In this document: in pieces, positions 23,937 through 31,168 of the stretch
Position numbering within the stretch: position 1 is the first letter of the stretch
Layout: every line of letters starts with the position of its first letter
Source of the DNA: an uncultured Latescibacterota bacterium
GTDB lineage: Bacteria > Latescibacterota > UBA2968 > UBA8231
Length of the DNA stretch: 64,000 nt
NCBI GenBank assembly: GCA_951813615.1
Contig: OX638377.1
Location: forward strand, 1,550,001-1,614,000
Reading direction: 5' to 3'
Notes under the pieces: generated by a model
The model's input: only the letters and a program-made list of their open reading frames with translations
What the model was told of the DNA's origin: nothing
The model's database searches: none
Made by a program: the position numbers and the translations under genes

Positions 23937-25466
23937 ATGCAGCGGCTCTGCGGGCTAGAAACCGAGTACGGCATCCAGGTTGATGAGGACGAGTCCATGG
24001 ACGTGGTGGTAGAGTCCATGGAATTGATCCGCTGCTATGTGCGCCAGGATTTTGTCGCGTTGTGGAATTACGCGCTCGAAAATCCGCGGCTCGACATGCG
24101 CGGTTTTGAAGTCGCCGAACTTCGCAACGACAAGGACGAGACCGTCCACTTGCAGAAGGACCGCCAGCGCCGGATCCAGCTCGCGGACCTGAAAAGCGAT
24201 CTGATCGTCCACAACGGCGCTCGCCTGTACAACGACCACACCCACCCTGAATTTTCCACCCCAGAATGCTATAGTCTCCGCGACTTGGTCGCCGTCGACC
24301 GCGCTGGAGAGCGAATTCTGCTCCAGTGTGCACGCCAGCGCACCGAGGACCGCGACCGGGGCGTGGTGCGTTTGTACAAAAACAACACCGACTTCGAGGG
24401 GCATAGCTACGGCTGCCACGAAAACTTTCTGCTCAGCCGCGACATTCCCTTCCAGCAGGTGATCAACGGATTGCTGCCCTTTGTGGTGACGCGGCAGATT
24501 TTTGCCGGGGCTGGCAAGGTCGGCGTCGAACAGGACACCCGGGCGCGGGCCGCCACCTACCAGCTAAGCCAGCGCGCGGATTTTTTCGAGGTCATCGCCA
24601 GCGTCGATACCATGCACCGCCGCCCGCTGGTCAACACCCGCGACGAGCCGCACGCCGATCCAGCGCACTACCGCCGCCTGCACTTGATTATTGGCGATGC
24701 CAACATGTGCGAATACGCCACTGCGCTCAAGGTCGGCACGGCTTCCTTGGTGCTAGACCTGCTAGAGGCCGGTGCGTTGCCCGGGTTTGCCTTGGCCGAT
24801 CCCATCGGTGCGCTCAAGACCATTTCCCGCGACGGGTCCCAGCAGTGGCCGGTGGCCTTGTCCGAGGGCGGGTCGAGTTCGGCGCTGGAGATACAGACGG
24901 CCATTATGGCAGCGGCGGCGCGAGTTTTTCAGGGCCGCGACGAGGAGACCGATTGGGTGCTCACGGCTTGGCGCGACGTGTTGGACTCCCTCGCGCGCGA
25001 TCCTCAAGAGCTGGTGGGACGCGTCGATTGGGTGACCAAAAAGTGGCTGTTGGATGCGTTTGCCGAGTCCGAGGGGCTCGATTGGGAACGGCCGGAGGAC
25101 CGCGCGTGGCTGCAAAGCCAAGACCTCGAATACCACAACATCGACCCGGCTGAGGGGCTATATCCGACGCTCGAAGCCGCCGGCCAAGTGGAGCGCGTCG
25201 TCTCCGAGGAGGCGGTGTGCCGGGCGTTGGTTGAGCCGCCCGGAGACACGCGGGCCTATTTCCGCGGCAAGATGTTGCAGAAATTTGCCCCAGCGGTGCG
25301 CTCGCTCAATTGGGATAGCATTGAGCTAGAACTCGACGGCCGCTGTGAGGTCATCGACCTCAAGGCTTGTGTTGGCAAGGAGACAGCAGCGCGTTACAAT
25401 GCCGCGTTGGATGCTGCTGTGGATGTAGAGGATTTGTTCGCTAGGCTGGCGACGGTGAAGGGATAG
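23937..25466 (+). CDS. dop: Pup deamidase/depupylase Dop
   Basis: 509 residues of the glutamine-synthetase-like Pup ligase superfamily. GLETEYGI at the start, the catalytic Asp in NGARLYNDHTHPEFS (about Asp100), YGCHENFLL, QLSQRADF, NTRDEPHAD and YRRLHLIIGDANM. A Dop-specific insertion (WNYALENPRLDMRGF and the following charged loop) separates it from PafA. It deamidates the C-terminal Gln of Pup and removes Pup from substrates. The last 24 codons have a diverged second copy at 27287-27373, and an unrelated gene now separates dop from pup. Confidence 0.93.
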   Translation: MQRLCGLETEYGIQVDEDESMDVVVESMELIRCYVRQDFVALWNYALENPRLDMRGFEVAELRNDKDETVHLQKDRQRRIQLADLKSDLIVHNGARLYNDHTHPEFSTPECYSLRDLVAVDRAGERILLQCARQRTEDRDRGVVRLYKNNTDFEGHSYGCHENFLLSRDIPFQQVINGLLPFVVTRQIFAGAGKVGVEQDTRARAATYQLSQRADFFEVIASVDTMHRRPLVNTRDEPHADPAHYRRLHLIIGDANMCEYATALKVGTASLVLDLLEAGALPGFALADPIGALKTISRDGSQQWPVALSEGGSSSALEIQTAIMAAAARVFQGRDEETDWVLTAWRDVLDSLARDPQELVGRVDWVTKKWLLDAFAESEGLDWERPEDRAWLQSQDLEYHNIDPAEGLYPTLEAAGQVERVVSEEAVCRALVEPPGDTRAYFRGKMLQKFAPAVRSLNWDSIELELDGRCEVIDLKACVGKETAARYNAALDAAVDVEDLFARLATVKG

Positions 25467-25516
25467 GAGATGCAACGTGAATGATTGGAGTGAGTTGAGC
25501 ATGGAGCCCGTTAGAA

Positions 25517-26719
25517 ATGCAAAGGAGAGAGAAGTTGGAAACCGGATTGTTTGAAGCACTAAGAAAGTATTCTCCACGAGAGGGAAAAGATCCCTTGGAA
25601 AACTTCATCACCGAGGGCTTTGCATGGCTTCTGAACAAGTATCCCGAATTCGGCGAATTTTTTCTTCGACATTTGAGAAAAGATCTGTCATTGAAAGTGA
25701 GTAGTTACAACTGCGAATGGCGTACCCAAGCCAATTTTGACGGCACATATCCCGATATGGTTTGTCTCTTCAAAGAGGAGAAAAAGGCGATTGTCTTTGA
25801 ACACAAGGCACGGTGTAACACTTATCTTCACGAAAATCAGATCAATAATTACAGAAAATACGCCAAAGCCAATTTTGACGAAAGCTGCATCGTTCTAATT
25901 ACTGCGACAAAACAGCAGCACGAACAATGTCCTGATCTTGCTTTGTGCTGGAGCGATATATACAAATTCATATCTGATTGGGAACAAAAGGAAAATGGCG
26001 GTATCTCCTTCCTACTCAAAGACTTTCAGAAGTTATTAAAAGGTGAAGGCCTAGGCCCTCCAGTACCTATATCCCATGAGGCGATACGGTCTTACTACGG
26101 AGCGGAGGATATGGAGCATGAAGCGAAGGATATGGAGCGAAATTTAGGAAAACTCATACATGGAGTAAAAGAACGAGAGGAACATGAAGAAAAGTGGAAA
26201 AAAATAATAAAGGAGGATTATGATTTAGATTATCACGGTAATTTTTGGGGCTGTATGATGGGGTTACGTCTATTAGATAACGATAACTGGATCCCAGGAA
26301 TATTTGTAGGCGTTCTATTGAACGATCTCCACTACCAAATAGGGCCTATTGATTATGATAAGGGGCCTGATTTTTATTTGCTTCTTCATTTTGATAAGAA
26401 CCATCTACATGATATTTATACCAAAAATGATCACTACAAGGAATTAGTGAGAAATTTGTCAAGTAAAGTTAAAGAGTCAAAAGATGGATGGAAATTTCAC
26501 CATCATCTAAAATCTCTTGATATAAGTGAGGAAGATAAGAAGAGATTTCCCATTCACATTCGAAAGCCCCTGCTGGACGTTTTTGCTGGAACGGAATCGT
26601 ATGAAGAGCAAGAGTGCCTGTTCTATAATGCGGCGAGCGAGCTGATAAAACTCGTCGCTGAAGAGGAATCTTTCTGGAAGCTCAGGGAATACTGCAAAGA
26701 ACAAGATGCACAGCGATGA
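25517..26719 (+). CDS. PD-(D/E)XK nuclease-superfamily protein inserted in the proteasome operon
   Basis: 400 residues. The nuclease core is near residues 75-115: NFDGTYPDMVCLF gives the Asp and KAIVFEHKAR gives the E-x-K after a beta strand, as in the PDDEXK_4-like families found in defence or unknown systems. The C-terminal half is charged and partly coiled (EAKDMERNLGKLIHGVKERE) with no known domain. The gene is strikingly AT-rich compared with dop and prcB, a sign of transfer. A TTG at 25532 with AGGAG just upstream is an alternative start. No partner gene lies beside it. Confidence 0.72.
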   Translation: MQRREKLETGLFEALRKYSPREGKDPLENFITEGFAWLLNKYPEFGEFFLRHLRKDLSLKVSSYNCEWRTQANFDGTYPDMVCLFKEEKKAIVFEHKARCNTYLHENQINNYRKYAKANFDESCIVLITATKQQHEQCPDLALCWSDIYKFISDWEQKENGGISFLLKDFQKLLKGEGLGPPVPISHEAIRSYYGAEDMEHEAKDMERNLGKLIHGVKEREEHEEKWKKIIKEDYDLDYHGNFWGCMMGLRLLDNDNWIPGIFVGVLLNDLHYQIGPIDYDKGPDFYLLLHFDKNHLHDIYTKNDHYKELVRNLSSKVKESKDGWKFHHHLKSLDISEEDKKRFPIHIRKPLLDVFAGTESYEEQECLFYNAASELIKLVAEEESFWKLREYCKEQDAQR

Positions 26720-27052
26720 ATATGCTCATCCACTGCGACAATCTCTGTGGTTGCAGTGCCTATTCACACGCCTAGGGAGATCAAAGACGCACATCTAATC
26801 GCCCGTTCCGCAGCGTCCTGCCGCCGAGGGAAGCCACGGGTGCACCATCATCGAGACGCGGAACAATGGGATCGCCGGAGGCCTAGTAGGCAAGCGTACA
26901 CCCTTGGGATCTACTTGGCGAGATACATGGGGTTGTGAAGAGCGCGAACACACGACATCTTTAAACACGCATCGCAGCTCTGAGGGGATTGGACGCTCGG
27001 CACGGACTCAGTGGCCTCCTGTGAAGGTCACCCCCGCTCTGGCGGGGACACG
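26720..27052. other. non-coding insert segment with CRISPR-repeat-like hairpin
   Basis: No gene is recognised. Around 27025-27052 a single perfect hairpin (CCCCGC, loop TCTG, GCGGGG, flanked by GGTCA and ACAC) looks like one type I-E repeat, but there is no second copy or spacer structure. Short frames here show no family motif, though a decayed TnpB C terminus cannot be excluded. Confidence 0.4.
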
Positions 27053-27286
27053 CCTTTGTTTCTTATAAGACCGGGCGGGATGCCCCTCCGATAGAGGAGC
27101 GGCAAAGCGGAAGAGGCTGGCCACAATGCCACAACAGGCACTCATGCGATGCGATGAGCAAGTACTCAGGTGTGGGGTAGCACACCTTCGGTGCAAAGCC
27201 GTAAAAGCCCAAGGTAGCCGGTTAAGGAGCCGGCTCGAAGGCATGGGGACCAAGAAGCCCTTGCCTTCAGGCTTGGGAGCTATCAC
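27053..27286 (+). mobile_element. IS200/IS605-like right end with omega-RNA-like structure
   Basis: Ordered hairpins are visible: GGTGTG/CACACC at 27169-27186, AGCCGG/CCGGCT at 27216-27235, and the terminal hairpin at 27258-27277 (CCC, TT bulge, GCC, loop TTCA, GGC, TT bulge, GGG). The segment then ends GGGAGCTATCAC. The block GAAGCCC...CCTTCAGG...GGGAG...TCAC is how right ends of IS1341-type (TnpB) IS200/IS605 elements typically look, and in active elements this region is the TnpB guide (omega) RNA. No tnpA or tnpB is present. The next base, 27287, begins the dop 3' remnant, which would sit in the guide position. Confidence 0.6.
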
Positions 27287-27373
27287 TATAACCAAGCCTT
27301 AGACGCGCCTGCGAGCGTCGAGGATTTGCTCGCCAGACTGGGTAGAAACCCGAAACCGGAGGTGAGACCATGA
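27287..27373 (+). pseudogene. orphan second copy of the dop 3' end
   Basis: 28 codons read YNQALDAPASVEDLLARL, a short tail and TGA. The Dop C terminus upstream reads YNAALDAAVDVEDLFARL, so the two match at most positions, while DNA identity is clearly lower. The TGA overlaps the pup ATG (ATGA), the arrangement expected for the original dop-pup junction. The fragment begins exactly at the edge of the IS-like right end. Most likely it is the ancestral dop terminus cut off by the insertion, with the present dop end supplied from another copy. Confidence 0.75.
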
Positions 27374-27561
27374 GCGATTTTATTTCCTACCGGGAGCGCG
27401 CGCCCCGGCCGACCAAGCCAATCGACGACAACGACGACGGGCCAGATACCGGCCCGCGCCGGCCACGGGTCGAGCGCCCTAGCACGGACGACATCCTCAA
27501 GCGGATGCGCCGAGTAGATCCGAATCAGGCCCGTCGCTACCGCCAGCGCACCGGACAGTAG
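27370..27561 (+). CDS. pup: prokaryotic ubiquitin-like protein (Pup/UBact)
   Basis: 63 residues, hydrophilic and probably disordered. The C terminus is the conserved part: STDDILKRMRRVDPNQ then ARRYRQRTGQ. The final Gly-Gln matches Pup forms that need Dop deamidation before ligation by PafA. The RRPRVERP and RYRQR pattern is closer to UBact of Gram-negative phyla than to actinobacterial Pup. It is preceded by GGAGGTGAG as ribosome site and followed 6 bp later by prcB. It tags lysines of proteins for proteasomal degradation. Confidence 0.93.
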   Translation: MSDFISYRERAPRPTKPIDDNDDGPDTGPRRPRVERPSTDDILKRMRRVDPNQARRYRQRTGQ

Positions 27562-27567
27562 CTGCCG

Positions 27568-28326
27568 ATGGAAAGCTGCGATTTCCTCGACCTGCTCAAG
27601 GAGCGAGGGGTTTTGCCCGACGCCCTGGTCGCCGCTCCGGAAACGTCTTTGCAGCCGGTCGAGGGTACCACGATTGTAGCGGTGCGCTGCGCCGACGGGG
27701 TGGTGGTAGCGGGCGACCGCCGCGCTACCATGGGCAACTCGGTGGTGTACGACCGCGCCGACAAGGTGCTGATCATCGACGACGAAGCGGTCATGGCCAT
27801 TGCCGGCTCGCCAGCGGTGGCGTGGGACATTGCACGGATGTTGGAAATGTCGGTGCAGTACTATCGCCGCAGTCAGCTCCAAAGGCTGAGCTTGGACGGC
27901 AAGGTGCGGACTTTGTCGCGGCTGTTGCGCCAGAATTTGCCGTTGGCCATGCAGGGGATTGGCGCGGTGGTGCCAATTTTTGCGGCCTTTGATCAGGAGG
28001 CCGCGGAGGGCAAGATTTTCTTTTACGACCTCTTGGGGGCTGAGTTCGAGTGCGTGGATTTTTGTGCCACTGGGTCGGGTGCACACATTGTACGCGGCGC
28101 GCTGTACTACCAAAATCGCTGGGGACCGCAGCCGCTGCGGGAAATGGCCGGGGAGCAAGCGGTTGAGATAGTGATCAAGATGCTGGAGACAGCCGCTGAA
28201 TACGACACGGCTACTGGTGGCTTTCGCGAGGCCGCGCACATCTTTCCCCAAGTCGTGCAGGTGACGGCTGCGGGCTTGATCACGGTACCCGAAGCGGATT
28301 TGGCCGCGGTCTACCAAGGGGCTTGA
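27568..28326 (+). CDS. prcB: proteasome beta subunit
   Basis: 252 residues. A 33-residue propeptide ends EG before Thr34-Thr35 (EGTTIVAVR). Autocleavage there exposes the catalytic N-terminal Thr, as in mycobacterial PrcB (HGTTIV). GDRRATMGN gives the conserved Asp-Arg and DKVLIIDD the Lys; the Ser-Gly region (ATGSGAHIVRGAL) completes the site. It forms the two inner rings of the 20S core with PrcA. The stop lies just before the prcA start. Confidence 0.95.
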   Translation: MESCDFLDLLKERGVLPDALVAAPETSLQPVEGTTIVAVRCADGVVVAGDRRATMGNSVVYDRADKVLIIDDEAVMAIAGSPAVAWDIARMLEMSVQYYRRSQLQRLSLDGKVRTLSRLLRQNLPLAMQGIGAVVPIFAAFDQEAAEGKIFFYDLLGAEFECVDFCATGSGAHIVRGALYYQNRWGPQPLREMAGEQAVEIVIKMLETAAEYDTATGGFREAAHIFPQVVQVTAAGLITVPEADLAAVYQGA

Positions 28327-28331
28327 GGGGC

Positions 28332-29099
28332 ATGTTAGAAGAACCTTATCGCTGGGTCGAGGCCATCAACAACCGCCGCGAGTACGTGGAAGACCAGCTC
28401 GCGAGCGGCAGTCCAGTGGTGGGCACGACGTATGCCGACGGGGTACTGTTGCTGACAGCTACCCCAGGCCCGCGCAAGCTCTTTGAGGTGTACGACGAAA
28501 TTGCCTTTGCAGCCGTGGGGCACCCAGCCGACATTGAAAAGCTGCGCAAAGCCGTCATCGACATCGCCCATCTCGAAGGATTTAACTTGTCGGCCAATGA
28601 CGTGACCTTACAGCGATTGGTCAGCTTTGGCATTGGCCCGCTGATGAAGGCGGCCTTCGACGAGCTCTTTCGCTCGCCCTTCGTCGCCCGCGTGATGATG
28701 GCCGAGCTAGACCCGGGTGGCGGTGGAGACGCCTTTTTTACTATTGACGCCGATGGGTCTTTTGCCCAAAGTGGTGGGGTGGCGGCCATCAGCGGTAATG
28801 CCGAGAGCGCCCAGGCCATGACGGCACAACTGCAAGAGACTAGCCCAGAGCTTCCTCTCGACCAAGCCTTGGGCGCGGCGTTGGAGGTGTGGGGATTGGG
28901 CCGGTTGGTCCTCGACGCCCGCGATGGAGATAGAGAGGTGCCCAGCGCGGAGGCGGTTTGCGATTTTCTGAAGGGCGGTTTGCAAGGGCTGACAATCGAG
29001 GCCGCGGTGCTCGACCGCGACCGCGCCGCCAAGTCGAAGTTCCGCTTGCTCACTGCGGAACAACTAGCCGAGCCACTCGCTTCCTACTTCGAGGTCTAG
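28332..29099 (+). CDS. prcA: proteasome alpha subunit
   Basis: 255 residues from ATG 28332; a TTG at 28323 is a possible but less likely start. Alpha-subunit features are YRWVEAINNRREYVEDQLAS at the N terminus (gate and H0 helix), TTYADGVLLLTATPG and KLFEVYDEIAFAAVGHPADI. It forms the outer rings that gate the 20S core and receive the Mpa C termini. pafA begins 2 bp after its stop. Mature catalytic Thr is absent, as expected for an alpha subunit. Confidence 0.93.
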   Translation: MLEEPYRWVEAINNRREYVEDQLASGSPVVGTTYADGVLLLTATPGPRKLFEVYDEIAFAAVGHPADIEKLRKAVIDIAHLEGFNLSANDVTLQRLVSFGIGPLMKAAFDELFRSPFVARVMMAELDPGGGGDAFFTIDADGSFAQSGGVAAISGNAESAQAMTAQLQETSPELPLDQALGAALEVWGLGRLVLDARDGDREVPSAEAVCDFLKGGLQGLTIEAAVLDRDRAAKSKFRLLTAEQLAEPLASYFEV

Positions 29100-29100
29100 T

Positions 29101-30528
29101 ATGGAAGGTCGCATCTACGGGATAGAAACCGAATACGGCTGTCTCCCGCCGGCTTCGGATCCCTTTTTGAGTCCCGATTTCGTATCGATAAAGGCCAAAG
29201 ACTGTGTGTTCTACCGCGAGGGTTTGGGCATTGTCGATATGCACTATCGGGGCCGCGACGAGCCACCTGGCAACGGCGGCTTTCTCTTCAACGGCGGGCG
29301 TGTGTACATCGACATGGGCCACGTTGAATACGCCACCCCAGAATGCACTGGGCTTTTTGATTTGGTAGCTGCCGATCGGGCCGGCGAGCGGTTGGTGCAG
29401 CGTGCGCTCGATCAGCTTGGCTTGGCCGATAGCGCGGCCTTTTTCAAGAACAATATCGACCACTACACAGGGGCTACTTTTGGCTGCCACGAAAACTACC
29501 TCGTGCGGCGGGAGGTGCCGTTTTCGCAAGTGCTGCTGCCGACCATGCTGCCCTTTTTCGTCACTCGCCAGATATTCGCCGGGGCTGGTCGAGTCGGTTG
29601 CCACACGGATATTTTCGAGTACGGCAGTGCCGAGGACGAAGGCGTCGAGTTCCAACTCTCGCAGCGGGCCGACCACATCGTCACCGAGATCTACCAGTGG
29701 ATCCAGTTCAGCCGCGCGATCATCAACACGCGTGACGAGCCGCTGGCCGACTGGGGATTATACCGCCGCTTGCACCTGTTGGTGGGCGACTCGAATATGA
29801 TGGAGTACGCCACGGCTCTGAAGGTGGGGACCACGGCCTTGGTGTTGCAGCTTTTGGAAGAGCAAGAGCGCGTAATCTGCGATAACATCAAACTGCTCGA
29901 TCCGGTGCAGGCCATCCGCGACATTTCGCGCGACATGACCTATCGCTGGGAAGTGCAGCTAGAGGATGGCCGCTACACCACGGCGACGGAGATACAGCGC
30001 GCGTATCTCGACTTGGCCGAGCGCTACCTGCGCGGCCGGGACGAAGAAGGCGACTGGGTGTTGGACGAGTGGCGCTTTGTCATCGATGCCTTGGAACACG
30101 ACCCTGGGTGCTTGGTCGATCGCGTCGATTGGGTGGCTAAGAAGTGGCTGTTGGAGTACTTCATGCGGGAAGAGGGATTGGACTGGCAGGACACTTGGAT
30201 CCAAAGTTTGGATTTGGAATACCACAATCTCAACGCGGAGCGAAGCCTCTACTTCGATCTGTACGAGCGCGGGATGGTCAAGCGAATCGTTACCGACGAG
30301 CAGATCAACCAAGCCATCACGCATCCCCCGGCCAATACCCGTGCTTGTGCCCGCTCCAGCGTGATGAGGGCGCTGACCGATCAAAAGGTGCGCTACCAAA
30401 TTGATTGGGACTCCATTTGCGTGGGCGACGATAAGTTCCTCAGCCTCGACGATCCCTTTCTCACCTATGGCCGCGAAGCCGAAGTCTTCATCCGCGAGTG
30501 TCGGCAGATGCCGGTCGATAAGTTTTGA
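29101..30528 (+). CDS. pafA: Pup--protein ligase PafA
   Basis: 475 residues. GIETEYG at the start, catalytic Asp in NGGRVYIDMGHVEYATPEC (about Asp71), FKNNIDH, FGCHENYLVRR, QLSQRADHI, NTRDEPLAD and RLHLLVGDSNMMEYATALK. It lacks the Dop-loop insertion and ends in the PafA-type DPFLTYGREAEVF segment, which assigns it as ligase rather than deamidase. It joins the C-terminal Glu of deamidated Pup to substrate Lys using ATP. It is the last gene of the cluster. Confidence 0.93.
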   Translation: MEGRIYGIETEYGCLPPASDPFLSPDFVSIKAKDCVFYREGLGIVDMHYRGRDEPPGNGGFLFNGGRVYIDMGHVEYATPECTGLFDLVAADRAGERLVQRALDQLGLADSAAFFKNNIDHYTGATFGCHENYLVRREVPFSQVLLPTMLPFFVTRQIFAGAGRVGCHTDIFEYGSAEDEGVEFQLSQRADHIVTEIYQWIQFSRAIINTRDEPLADWGLYRRLHLLVGDSNMMEYATALKVGTTALVLQLLEEQERVICDNIKLLDPVQAIRDISRDMTYRWEVQLEDGRYTTATEIQRAYLDLAERYLRGRDEEGDWVLDEWRFVIDALEHDPGCLVDRVDWVAKKWLLEYFMREEGLDWQDTWIQSLDLEYHNLNAERSLYFDLYERGMVKRIVTDEQINQAITHPPANTRACARSSVMRALTDQKVRYQIDWDSICVGDDKFLSLDDPFLTYGREAEVFIRECRQMPVDKF

Positions 30529-30645
30529 TGTATGCCGCGAGTCTGACCGGGCGCGTTTTTCCATACAAAAGATGAATATTCTCACTCAAGGGAGACAGCA
30601 GAACATCGCGTCCCATGTGGAATGAACCTTGAAAGTGAGCGTTCT

Positions 30646-30888
30646 ATGCTAACGACTTATATCCAATCGGCGATGAGGCACGCGACATACGAGATCCTCG
30701 ACGATCAAACGTTTTATGGAGAAATCGCCGGATTTCAAGGCGTGTATGCAAATGCGGATACTTTAGAACAGTGCCGCGAAGAACTGCAATCTGTGCTAGA
30801 AGGCTGGATCATCCTTGGATTGAGAATGGATCACCCGCTTCCAGAGGTGGATGGGTTGCGTTTGGATAGCGTGCCGGAGTCGGTGTGA
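30646..30888 (+). CDS. HicB-family antitoxin
   Basis: 80 residues from ATG 30646; an in-frame ATG at 30622 would add eight residues but the family usually starts at MLTTYIQSAM. The HicB fold is seen in ATYEILDDQTFYGEIAGFQG, VYANADTLEQCREELQ and a WIILGLRM helix. It neutralises the HicA encoded immediately downstream (TGATG overlap) and may repress the pair. No DNA-binding HTH or RHH tail is obvious. Confidence 0.87.
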   Translation: MLTTYIQSAMRHATYEILDDQTFYGEIAGFQGVYANADTLEQCREELQSVLEGWIILGLRMDHPLPEVDGLRLDSVPESV

Positions 30889-31106
30889 TGCCCAAATTTG
30901 GGCCGATTAGTCGCCGCGACCTTACTCGATATTTGAAGCAATTGGGATTTGAAGGCCCATATCCTGGGGGTAATCACCATTATATGGTTCGAGAAACAAA
31001 GCGTCTTGTGTTGCCCAACCCACATCGCGGTGATATTGGACGTGGACTTCTGAACAAGATTTTACAGCAGGCCGAGATTAGTCGGTCAGTCTGGGAGAGT
31101 TTGTAG
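30888..31106 (+). CDS. HicA-family mRNA interferase toxin
   Basis: 72 residues from ATG 30888. Features are the RDLTRYLKQLGFEGPYPGG start, then NHHYMVRETKRLVLPNPHRG containing the catalytic His of the dsRBD-like fold, and the DIGRGLLNKILQQAEIS C-terminal helix. It cleaves mRNA when free of HicB. The start codon overlaps the hicB stop, which is typical translational coupling, though this order (antitoxin first) is the reverse of E. coli hicAB. Confidence 0.9.
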   Translation: MPKFGPISRRDLTRYLKQLGFEGPYPGGNHHYMVRETKRLVLPNPHRGDIGRGLLNKILQQAEISRSVWESL

Positions 31107-31168
31107 CTTCGCGACGTAGTAGCAGAATCTGTCTCATGGGACTATCTAGCGGATAACACATCGTTGCG

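Noticed and set aside
26747..26938. Short ORF of 63 codons after the PD-(D/E)XK gene
   Set aside because: Basic, low-information sequence, no start signal and no recognisable domain.
27025..27052. Type I-E-like CRISPR repeat
   Set aside because: Only one hairpin copy, with no spacers, second repeat or cas genes; it is better seen as part of the structured insert.
27000..27290. Group I or group II intron between dop and pup
   Set aside because: No domain V, GUGYG start or group I core was found and no intron-encoded protein; the 3' end fits an IS200/IS605 right end better.
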